The notes beneath the pieces were generated by a model that saw nothing but the letters and a program-made list of their open reading frames with translations, did not search any database and was not told where the DNA came from. Positions 36,463 to 43,928 of a stretch of 64,000 bases of DNA are shown here, piece after piece. Every line of letters starts with the position of its first letter. The first letter of the stretch is position 1. Source of the DNA: Nocardia rhamnosiphila NBRC 108938 (lineage in GTDB: Bacteria; Actinomycetota; Actinomycetes; Mycobacteriales; Mycobacteriaceae); the NCBI RefSeq assembly GCF_000720425.1, contig NZ_JOAJ01000009.1, positions 496,001 through 560,000 of the forward strand, given 5' to 3'. The position numbers and the translations under genes are program-made.

Positions 36463-37157
36463 AATTTCTCCTCCGATGCCTGCACGTACACCAGACCCTG
36501 GCCCGCGCACTGCAGTTGCATGGCCTCGCCGGCCCCGCGTCCCACCGCGTCACGCCAGCTCATCGCGGCCTTCAGATCGGTGTGCACGTTCCCGTAGGAG
36601 GCGATGAACGCCTGCGGGTCGACCACCACCGGATTCGGCCCGCCGACCTGTAGTTCGAGGAAACCACCGTGGGCCAGCAGGACGGCGCTGCCCTGCCCGG
36701 ACAGCTGAGTGGTGAACATGCCCTGGCCGGTGAGCGCACCCGACGCGGCACCGCGCAGGGCACCCATCAGGCCCCCGCCGCCTCCGCCGCCGCCGCCGGA
36801 GCTCGCCACCGATACCACCGAGGTCTGCAGGCCGGCGGTGTAGGCGAGCAGCCGGGACGCCTCCACCTGCAGTACCGCACCCGGCTGGATGTGGACCACC
36901 TGCACTTCCAGACCGGCGAAACCGTAATGGACGCTGCCGTTGCCCTGCGCGAGCATGGTGCGCTGATGCTCGCCGGCCATCATCTGCCCGGCCATCCGGA
37001 CCAGCCCGCCGCCGCCCATACCGGCGCCCCCCGGTATCTCGTGCGGTGCGAAGGACACGTCGCCGGTGTAGAAGAGCATGCCGCCGGCGCGGGCGACCAC
37101 GCCGCCCGCTGTGGCGATATCGACGGCGACGACCTTGGAATTGATCTTCTCGAACAT
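36459..37157 (-). CDS. AIM24-family protein, second of a tandem trio
   Basis: A 232-residue AIM24-family protein: VARAGGMLFYTGDVSFAP, VHIQPGAVLQVEASRLLAYTAGLQTSV, then a run of Gly (SSGGGGGGGGGL), GQGMFTTQLSGQGSAVLLAHGG and NPVVVDPQAFIASYGNVHTDLKAAMSW. The Gly run is a flexible loop not seen in its neighbours. It starts three bases after the first paralogue stops. Its role is unknown; the context points to the Ter stress response. Confidence 0.82.
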   Translation of the reverse strand: MFEKINSKVVAVDIATAGGVVARAGGMLFYTGDVSFAPHEIPGGAGMGGGGLVRMAGQMMAGEHQRTMLAQGNGSVHYGFAGLEVQVVHIQPGAVLQVEASRLLAYTAGLQTSVVSVASSGGGGGGGGGLMGALRGAASGALTGQGMFTTQLSGQGSAVLLAHGGFLELQVGGPNPVVVDPQAFIASYGNVHTDLKAAMSWRDAVGRGAGEAMQLQCAGQGLVYVQASEEKL

Positions 37158-37160
37158 GAC

Positions 37161-37784
37161 CTACCGTTCCGCCGGTTGGATCGAGACCACGCCCTGCCCG
37201 TCCCAGCGCAGCGAGAACGCCTCGCCGCCACCCTGTCCCATCGCCGCACGCCAGGAGACATCGGTGACGAAGGACTGGTTGAGGTTGCCGCGGGCGGCGA
37301 CGAACGCGTCGGGGTCCACCACCAGCGGGAACTGCGGTGAGACCTCCAGGTGGATGAGCGGGCCGCCCGCCGACAGCAGGGCGACCTGCCCCTGGCCGCT
37401 GACCGTGGTGGTGAACAGCCCCTGGCCGCTGGACGCCCCGCGCACACCGGCGAATCGCACATCGGTACGCAGATTCCCGGCAAAGGCCAGCAATTGCTGC
37501 GATTCGACCTGCAGGGTCTCGTTGTTCAGGTTCACCACCGAGACGTACTGGCCGTTGACCGCCAGGAAGACCCGGCCCTGGCCACCGCATTCCATCAGCG
37601 AGAGCTTCTCGCCGGTGGCGCGGCGCTTCATCCCGGCCAGCACCCCGTCCCCGCCACCGAACCCGGCCGATTTGAATTGCACGGCGCCCTCGTAGGCGAC
37701 CATCGAGCCGGAGATGGCGCGGATACTGGTGTTCGCCAGGTGTACCTCGATCACCTTCTTCGACTGTTCGAAGAGTTGTGCCAT
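37161..37784 (-). CDS. AIM24-family protein, first of a tandem trio
   Basis: A 207-residue AIM24-family protein: SIRAISGSMVAYEGAVQFKS, LSLMECGGQGRVFLAVNGQYVSVVNL, ETLQVESQQLLAF, GQGLFTTTVSGQGQVALLSAGG and FPLVVDPDAFVAARGNLNQSF. The VDPDAF/VDPQAF/VDPESL blocks in the three genes show they arose by duplication. It is divergent from the two-domain TerD gene across a 419-base repeat-containing spacer. Confidence 0.82.
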   Translation of the reverse strand: MAQLFEQSKKVIEVHLANTSIRAISGSMVAYEGAVQFKSAGFGGGDGVLAGMKRRATGEKLSLMECGGQGRVFLAVNGQYVSVVNLNNETLQVESQQLLAFAGNLRTDVRFAGVRGASSGQGLFTTTVSGQGQVALLSAGGPLIHLEVSPQFPLVVDPDAFVAARGNLNQSFVTDVSWRAAMGQGGGEAFSLRWDGQGVVSIQPAER

Positions 37785-38203
37785 GGAGAGTCGCCTGTTC
37801 TCGCCGCCCCGGAGCCCGGCCCACCGCCGGTGCTCATCCGTCGCCGTCACCTTAATCGCCGCAGGTCGGTCCAGTCCATGCCGGGCCACACCATTCGTCT
37901 ACTCCGGATGGTCGACGTCCGTGGTCGGGGCCCGTCCCCGGTTCTGGAGCGACAGAGCGCAGAGCGAAGCGACCGAGCGCGTGCGGTCGGCAGTCCCGAG
38001 ACCGGTGACCATTGAGCACTTTCAGTGTTGTGAGCCTCCCCAGGCCGGTCGAGGCGCACGACGGCATGCACCTTCTGTCTATTCCGGATGGTCTACCTCA
38101 GTGGTCGGGGCGGGCCCCGACGCCGCGACGCCGGAGGCGGCGCCATAAATACGAGCATCTCGTACAGTGGCATCCATACGCACCGACAAGCGAAGGGTCT
38201 GAC
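37785..38203. repeat. Divergent spacer with intergenic repeat element and terD-like gene promoter
   Basis: The 419-base spacer holds a repeat element at about 37895-38150, related to 6040-6255. Inside it, CTCCGGATGGTCGAC-TCCGTGGTCGGGG (from 37907) recurs as TTCCGGATGGTCTAC-TCAGTGGTCGGGG (from 38083). It ends in the near-palindrome GTCGGGGCGGGCCCCGAC (about 38104-38121) and a GCCGCG/CGGCGC hairpin, then AT-richer CATAAATAC. TACAGT at 38163-38168 could be the -10 for the downstream gene. Confidence 0.55.
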
Positions 38204-39556
38204 TTGTCCGCAACACTCGCCAAGGGCCAGAACGGTCCACTGGCCACGAACGACGTGGTGGTCTCCATCCAGTTGGCGGCTCCGGCCGATCTGTCCGCCC
38301 TATTGGTCACCGAGCAGGGCAAAGTCCGGTCCGACGCGGATTTCGTCTTCTACAACCAGCCCAGCGGTCCCGGGGTGAACCTGCGGCCGGGCCCGGCCGG
38401 GCAGCCCGCTTCGCTGGCGGTGAACCTCGGTGCGGTCCCCGCCGATATCGCGCAGGTCCGTGCGGTCATCACCCTCGACGACCCGAATTCCAACTTCGGG
38501 CAGTTCGCGCCCCCGGTCGCCTATGTATCGGATCAGTCCGGCGCGCAGCTGTTCGAGTACCGGATCGACGGACTGGCCACCGAATCCATCGTGATCGCGC
38601 TGGAGCTCTACCGGCGCCAGGGCGCGTGGAAGGTGCGGGCGGTCGGGCAGGGCTACGCGGGCGGTTTCGCCGCGCTGGTCACCGATCACGGTGTCACGGT
38701 GGACGATTCCCCGGCCGAAACGCAGGCCGCCGCCCCGGCTGCCGCGCCGCCTCCGCCGCCGCCCGTGCAGCAGACCGCGCCGGTACCGCCGCCGCCCACC
38801 CAGCAGGCCTATCCCACCCAGCAGCAACCGCCGGCTCCGCCCTACCCGCCCCAGGGCGGGGGCTATCCGCCGCAGGGTGGCGGTTATCCGCCGCCGCCCG
38901 GGCCCGGTTACCCGCAGCAGCCCGCTCCGGCGGCGCCCACCCAGCAGCATCCCGGCGAGATAAGTCTGAGCAAGACCGGTCCGGTCAGCCTGCAGAAGGG
39001 GCAGCGGGTCAGCCTCCGCAAAGAGGACGGCGCGGCGCTCACCTTCGTCAAGATGGGCCTGGGCTGGGATCCGGTGCAGCAGCGCGGCCTGTTCGGCAGC
39101 CGGACCGTGGATATCGACCTCGACGCCTCGGTGGTGATGTTCGCCGATATGAATCCGGTGGATGTCGCCTACTACGGACAGCTGACCTCCAAGGACGGTT
39201 CGGTCCGGCACCAGGGCGACAACCTCACCGGCGAGGGCGCGGGTGACGACGAGGTGATCCTGGTCGACCTCACCCGGCTTCCGGCCCACGTCAACAACCT
39301 GATCTTCGTCGTGACCTCGTACAAGGGGCATACGTTCGGCCAGGTGCAGAACGCCTTCTGCCGGTTGATCGACGGTGCCAACAACGCGGAGCTGGCCCGC
39401 TACTCGCTCACCGGTGGCACGCCGACCACCGCCATGGCGATGGCGAAGCTGTTCCGGGCCGGCAACGACTGGAAGATGCAGGCCATCGGTGAGGGTTTCA
39501 ACGCCAAACATCCCGGTGAGGCGATTCCCCAGCTGGGCCGGTTCCTGGCGGTATGA
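38204..39556 (+). CDS. Protein with two TerD domains joined by a Pro/Gln-rich linker
   Basis: A 450-residue protein. TerD domain 1 spans about residues 1-170, with VVVSIQLAAPADLSALLVT, DADFVFYNQPSGPGV, VAYVSDQSG and WKVRAVGQGYAGG. A low-complexity linker (about 175-250) rich in PPPP, YPPQGGG and QQ follows. TerD domain 2 (about 255-450) is the more canonical one: GEISLSKTGPVSLQKGQ, MGLGWDPV, VDIDLDASVVMFAD, GDNLTGEGAGDDEVILVDL and FGQVQNAFCRLIDG. Domain 1 lacks the acidic DxDLD loop, so calcium binding is expected only in domain 2. The start is TTG 38204, preceded by GAAGGG. Its stop overlaps the next start by four bases. Confidence 0.88.
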   Translation: MSATLAKGQNGPLATNDVVVSIQLAAPADLSALLVTEQGKVRSDADFVFYNQPSGPGVNLRPGPAGQPASLAVNLGAVPADIAQVRAVITLDDPNSNFGQFAPPVAYVSDQSGAQLFEYRIDGLATESIVIALELYRRQGAWKVRAVGQGYAGGFAALVTDHGVTVDDSPAETQAAAPAAAPPPPPPVQQTAPVPPPPTQQAYPTQQQPPAPPYPPQGGGYPPQGGGYPPPPGPGYPQQPAPAAPTQQHPGEISLSKTGPVSLQKGQRVSLRKEDGAALTFVKMGLGWDPVQQRGLFGSRTVDIDLDASVVMFADMNPVDVAYYGQLTSKDGSVRHQGDNLTGEGAGDDEVILVDLTRLPAHVNNLIFVVTSYKGHTFGQVQNAFCRLIDGANNAELARYSLTGGTPTTAMAMAKLFRAGNDWKMQAIGEGFNAKHPGEAIPQLGRFLAV

Positions 39557-41142
39557 ACGGTGTCGGGGGACAGGCGATGAAGCAGTTGCAGGCGGGGCAG
39601 AACACCCCGCTGAGCGGCGGGTCGACCCGCTTCCGGGTGAACGCGGCCGTGCCGCTGACGGTTTCGGCGCTGGTGGTGGCCGCCGACCTGCGGGTCGGTT
39701 CCGCGGCCGACGTGCTGGTGGCCGAGCGTCCGGCGGGCCCCGGGGTCCGGGTCGAGGAGGCGGCGGTCGTCGTCACACCGGCCGAGGTACGCGCGGATGC
39801 CCAGGCGGTACTGCTGGTGGCCGCCGCGCAGAGCGGACTCGGCGTGGTGACCGCGTCGCTGTCGGAGAACGATGCCGCGGTGGCCGAGTTCGTGATCGCT
39901 CCGCAGGCCGGGGAAACCGCGCTGATCTGCTTCGAACTGTACCGGCGCGGTACGGGCTGGAAGCTGCGCGCGGTAGGTCAGGGGTACGCGGGTGGTATCG
40001 GTGAACTGCTCCGGGCGCACGGCGCCGACGGTTTCGCGGCCGCCCCGGTCGCGGCGGCGGCCGCGCCCACCGTGCTCGACGCGCCGGTGGCCGCCCCCAC
40101 CGGAGCGACCGCTGTGCCGGCTACGCAGGCCGAGATCCCGCCCTTGGAGGTCGGACACGGGCTGGAACGCCTGTGGATGATTTTCGAGGACGCCGCGCGT
40201 TCGGCCGCCGCCCTGGAATCGGCGCGCGGTTACGCGGCCGAACGCCTGGACCAGGAACTGTCGGCCGCGGTCTCCGATCCGGCCACCCGCAACACCCCCG
40301 CCGCCGACGCCGCGCGGGCGGCCGCGCAGCGCCGGCACGACGAGCTCACGGCGACCGCCGAACACAATCACCGGCGGGACAGCACCCAGTTGCTGCGCGA
40401 ACTACACGAGGCGGACGCGGTGCTGCCCGCGGCGCTGGCCTCGTGGAAATCCCCCGCCTGGGACCGCCCGGCCGCTCCGGCGGATGGTATCCGGCTCGGT
40501 GAGCTCTACGCGCTCGACCGGGGCGCGCTGCGGATCCCCTATTGTGTTCCGGTCCCGCTGAATCGCCCGCTGTGGGTGGACACCGAATCCTCGGCGGCCG
40601 TCGCACCGGTGATCGGCGCCCTGCTGGCCCGGTTGATGCGGGCCGCGCCGGGACGCCGGACCCTGGTCGACATCATCGATCTCACCGGCGCGTTCACCGG
40701 TTTCACCGGGATGCTGGCACCGGTACTGGCGGGCCCGCCGATCACCGATCACTCCGATATCTCTCCGCGGTTACAGCAACTCGTGGACGCCGCCGAACTG
40801 GCGGAGATGGCCTACAACTCCGGGCAGGCGACACCGCCGGCCGAGCATCGCATCCTGCTCGCGGCGGATTTCCCGCACGGATACCAGGCCGCGGACGCGC
40901 AGCGGCTGGTGGCGTTGCTGGCCCGTGGGGATCTGATCGGACTGTCGACCATCATCGTCGGCGCAAACGAGTCCGAGTCCGGGGACAGTGCGGTGGCCAC
41001 GCTGTCGCGTGCCTGCCGTCATCTGCCGACCGTCACCGGCACCCCGCTCTTCGATCCGTGGACCGGTAACGCCTGGCAGCTGGACCTGGACCTGCTACCG
41101 CACGAGCCCGAACAGCGGGCGAGAATCCTGCGGGCGGGCTGA
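39553..41142 (+). CDS. TerD domain fused to a degenerate FtsK/HerA-like C-terminal domain
   Basis: A 529-residue protein. The first 165 residues are TerD-like (LTVSALVVAADLRVGSAADVLV, FVIAPQAGETALICFELYRRGTGWKLRAVGQGYAGG). A helical stretch follows (about 200-300). The C-terminal part has IRLGELYALDRGALRIPYCVPVPL, LWVDTESSAAVAPVIGALLARLMRAAPGRRTLVDIIDLTG and LLAADFPHGYQAADAQRLVALLARGDLIGLSTIIVG. Its layout recalls FtsK/HerA motor proteins found beside TerD in Streptomyces, but the usual GxxGxGKS P-loop is absent. It is probably a structural partner rather than an ATPase; this is inference. It is coupled to the two-domain TerD gene. Confidence 0.7.
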   Translation: MNGVGGQAMKQLQAGQNTPLSGGSTRFRVNAAVPLTVSALVVAADLRVGSAADVLVAERPAGPGVRVEEAAVVVTPAEVRADAQAVLLVAAAQSGLGVVTASLSENDAAVAEFVIAPQAGETALICFELYRRGTGWKLRAVGQGYAGGIGELLRAHGADGFAAAPVAAAAAPTVLDAPVAAPTGATAVPATQAEIPPLEVGHGLERLWMIFEDAARSAAALESARGYAAERLDQELSAAVSDPATRNTPAADAARAAAQRRHDELTATAEHNHRRDSTQLLRELHEADAVLPAALASWKSPAWDRPAAPADGIRLGELYALDRGALRIPYCVPVPLNRPLWVDTESSAAVAPVIGALLARLMRAAPGRRTLVDIIDLTGAFTGFTGMLAPVLAGPPITDHSDISPRLQQLVDAAELAEMAYNSGQATPPAEHRILLAADFPHGYQAADAQRLVALLARGDLIGLSTIIVGANESESGDSAVATLSRACRHLPTVTGTPLFDPWTGNAWQLDLDLLPHEPEQRARILRAG

Positions 41143-41143
41143 G

Positions 41144-41219
41144 TCCGGGCCGGGCGCTTCGAGCGCCGGGCCCGGCCGGTGGTGTCGCAGCGGCGGTGGT
41201 GCCGGAAAGCGGTACCACC
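41144..41219 (+). terminator. Terminator pair after the TerD operon
   Basis: A long stem at 41144-41175 has outer arms CCGGGCC/GGCCCGG and an inner stem GGCGCT-TCG-AGCGCC. A second stem, GGTGGT-CCG with CGG-ACCACC, lies at about 41195-41219. Both fall between convergent genes. Confidence 0.6.
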
Positions 41220-41247
41220 ACGCTGTGGCAGGCGACGCAGCGGCCGA

Positions 41248-41892
41248 TCAGTCGGTCAGGTCGATCACGCAGTTGTCCACTGCGATGACGATCGGATCAC
41301 CCGGCGAGATCCCGAGTTCGTCACTCGCTCGGGGGAAGCTCGTTTGATTGCGGGCACCACCCGACGAGGAGTACACGGCGCCGTCCCGCACGATCCACAC
41401 GTCCGAACGGGCGTCCATCTCGCCCGAGGCATCGAGAGTGGTCGCACCGAAATATGTCGTTCCGTTCTCGTCGATCACCGTGCCGTTGGCGAGTTCGTGC
41501 CCGTCGGTTGTGAGTCCGGCGGCGACCAGGGCGACGAGTTCGGCGCTCGCCGGGGCGCACCGGGGGTCGGAGTAGGCCGTCGTCGCCGCGGGGGGTGGCG
41601 ATGCGGTCGTGGTCGGGGGTGCCGATGATGCGGCCGCGGAAGTTTCCGGGGGCGCCGGCGCCTCGCTGTTCTGCTCGGCGGGCCCCGCCGCCGGCGACGC
41701 CGGGGGCGTGCGGACCTCGGTGGTGGTCCGGACGGGTGCCGCGTCCTCGGCTGCCGTGTCGTCGCCACCGATCAGGTAGCCGATGATGCCGAGTAGCACG
41801 AACGCGCCGAGGCCGACCCCGGCCACGATCAGTATGTTCCGGTTCGCTCGTCCGCGCCGAGCGATATTCTCGTGCCGCTGTCGATCATCCAC
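41248..41892 (-). CDS. Single-pass membrane protein with Pro/Thr/Ala-rich stalk, unknown function
   Basis: A 214-residue protein: a short basic cytosolic N-terminus (RHENIARRGRANR), one membrane helix (NILIVAGVGLGAFVLLGIIGYLIGG, residues about 22-46), a disordered stalk rich in Pro, Ala, Thr and Ser (about 50-110), and an external domain of about 100 residues with two Cys (DPRCAPASAEL and AVDNCVIDL) that may form a disulfide. I do not recognise the domain. GTG 41892 has AGGGG upstream. Confidence 0.65.
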   Translation of the reverse strand: MDDRQRHENIARRGRANRNILIVAGVGLGAFVLLGIIGYLIGGDDTAAEDAAPVRTTTEVRTPPASPAAGPAEQNSEAPAPPETSAAASSAPPTTTASPPPAATTAYSDPRCAPASAELVALVAAGLTTDGHELANGTVIDENGTTYFGATTLDASGEMDARSDVWIVRDGAVYSSSGGARNQTSFPRASDELGISPGDPIVIAVDNCVIDLTD

Positions 41893-42016
41893 CGATATCC
41901 CCTGACTGATTGCGGGGCGCGGGCAAGCGCCTCCGGTGATCCCGAACGTGAATCGGCGCGCGAGCGTTTCGTGTTTCACCGGCCGGGCTTCACCTCCGGC
42001 CCGGTGTGGCCGCGGG

Positions 42017-43858
42017 TCAGCCCAGGCGCGCGGGCGGCTGGAACTCCCGAACCTGCTCCACCGGTGCCGCGGTGGTTGCGGTGTCCCGCTTACCGGTCCG
42101 CGTGGTGGCCACCGTACCGGTCCAGTGGGTATCGCGGGAAATCCGGGGGCGCAGTACCTCCGGTAGCCACGGCAGCAGCGGGTCCGGGGCGCGGTCGACC
42201 ACCCCGCCGACCGGATCGTCCAGATGGTCGTGGCGCACCAGATCCTGTTCGGGCCGGTAGATCTGCCGGACGATCAGCACGCACAGGCCGATCACCGCGA
42301 GGTCGCGCAGCAGCACGGTCGCGGTGAACCACTGCTCCGGCAGGCCCTTCCGGTCCTCGCCGAGGTAGTAGAACATGCGCGGCACCCAGACCAGGGCATC
42401 GATCGTCATCCACGCCAGCAGGAGCCGCCGGTGCGGCAGGGCCAGCACCGCGATCGGCACCAGCCACAGCGAGTACTGCGGGCTCCACACCTTGTTCGTC
42501 AGCAGGAACGCGGCGATGACCAGGAAGCACAGCTGCGCCAGCCGGGGCCGGCGCGGGGCGGTCAGGCCGATATAGGCGATACCGAGACAGGCCGCCACGA
42601 ACAGCAGCAGCGAGACCAGGTTGAGGACCGTGGGTGGTTCGCCGTGGCGCAGCACACCGTCGAAACCCGACCAGTCGGTGAACGACATCACCACGTTGTA
42701 GAGCGAATCGGGATCGGCGTGCCGCGTGGTGTTGAGCCGGAAGAATTCCCGCCACCCCTGTGGGTACAGCAGCGCGATCGGCAGATTGACCAGGAGCCAG
42801 GTGGCCACGGCGCCGCCGCCGGTCAGCGCGGCCGCGCCGAGCGGGCGGGTGCCCAGCAACCGGATCCGCGCCGGCACCTCCGCGAGCCAGGTGCGCAGCG
42901 CCGCGGCACTGTCGATATCGCGCAACCGGGTCGCCTGCTGCGCGCGGGGGGTGCGCTGCATCGGATCGGCGCGCAGGCACAGCACCACGATCGGGCCCAG
43001 CAGCAGCAGGGGGTACAGCTTCGCCGCACCACCCAATCCCAGCAGGACACCGGCCAGCAGTGGCCGCCGGCGGGCCCATGCCAGCAGGCCCAGAGCGGCG
43101 AAGGCGGTGGCGAGGAAATCGAAATTGGTGAAGGCGTGCACGATCACCAATGGGGAACACGCCACCAGCGCCGCGTCCCAGACCCGGCGCCCGGACAGCA
43201 GCGCGGTCGCCCAGATGGTGGCGAGCCAGGCGACCGAGAGACCCAGGGCCACCACATTGAAGTACAGCACCACCTGTAGTGCCCCCGGCAGCGGACTGGC
43301 GTCCCAGCTCTTGGCCACCAGCATGGAAACGTACTGGTACATGCCCGACAGAACCGGATACTCCATATGCCGGACCTCGGTACCGCCGCCGGGTGTTTCC
43401 TCCACCCAGGACTTCTTGTACGGGAACGCGCCCTCGTTGAGGCGTTCGGCGCCGTACAGCGGCACGGTGTCCGAATAGCACATGGCCGTGTACTGGCGGC
43501 CGTTGTTCCAGTCCAGGGTGAGCAGCCCGCCGGTGGTGGTGGTCTGCTGGATACATCCGGCCTTGGCGAACCAGCCGAACGCCAGGAAGATCACTGTGCA
43601 GGCCAGCAGCACCCGCATCGGCGTCCAGAACCGTGCGCGACCGATCAGCGCGTGATCGCCGACCGGCCCACCCACGACCGTGCACAGCTGGGCGGTCATG
43701 GAATCGTTGCGGCTCGGCTTGTCGCGCGCGTCGGCAGAACGCAGATCTCGGGCGAGCGGGGCGGGCGAATCGTAACCGGCTGTGGCGGCCCGACCGGTTC
43801 GCCCGTTTCCGGGACCTATACCGTCGTCCGGCCCACCCACCAGTCGCTGCTCGCTCAC
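42017..43858 (-). CDS. GT87-family mannosyltransferase-like membrane protein (Rv0051 type)
   Basis: A 613-residue membrane protein with about 11 helices and a Pro-rich cytosolic tail. GT87 features are MCYSDTVPLYGAERLNEGAFPY in the first external loop, HMEYPVLSGMYQYV, LLGLGGAAKLYPLLLLGP and KVWSPQYSLWLVPIAVL. It follows ponA1 on the same strand with a 70-base gap, as Rv0051 follows ponA1 in M. tuberculosis. It should act with polyprenyl-phosphomannose on an envelope glycan. About 50 residues before MTAQLCTVV look unstructured, so the true start may be inside. A shorter paralogue lies at 13367-14767. Confidence 0.82.
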   Translation of the reverse strand: MSEQRLVGGPDDGIGPGNGRTGRAATAGYDSPAPLARDLRSADARDKPSRNDSMTAQLCTVVGGPVGDHALIGRARFWTPMRVLLACTVIFLAFGWFAKAGCIQQTTTTGGLLTLDWNNGRQYTAMCYSDTVPLYGAERLNEGAFPYKKSWVEETPGGGTEVRHMEYPVLSGMYQYVSMLVAKSWDASPLPGALQVVLYFNVVALGLSVAWLATIWATALLSGRRVWDAALVACSPLVIVHAFTNFDFLATAFAALGLLAWARRRPLLAGVLLGLGGAAKLYPLLLLGPIVVLCLRADPMQRTPRAQQATRLRDIDSAAALRTWLAEVPARIRLLGTRPLGAAALTGGGAVATWLLVNLPIALLYPQGWREFFRLNTTRHADPDSLYNVVMSFTDWSGFDGVLRHGEPPTVLNLVSLLLFVAACLGIAYIGLTAPRRPRLAQLCFLVIAAFLLTNKVWSPQYSLWLVPIAVLALPHRRLLLAWMTIDALVWVPRMFYYLGEDRKGLPEQWFTATVLLRDLAVIGLCVLIVRQIYRPEQDLVRHDHLDDPVGGVVDRAPDPLLPWLPEVLRPRISRDTHWTGTVATTRTGKRDTATTAAPVEQVREFQPPARLG

Positions 43859-43928
43859 GGCACCCGAGGTTACCTGTTACCGGGGTCCCGGCCCGGACCG
43901 AGCCGGGGCCCCGGACAGTGCTGCGGGT

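Noticed and set aside
26768..41142. Ter island as a recently acquired foreign island
   Set aside because: GC content and codon use look the same as the flanks, and there is no integrase, tRNA or flanking repeat that would mark a recent insertion.
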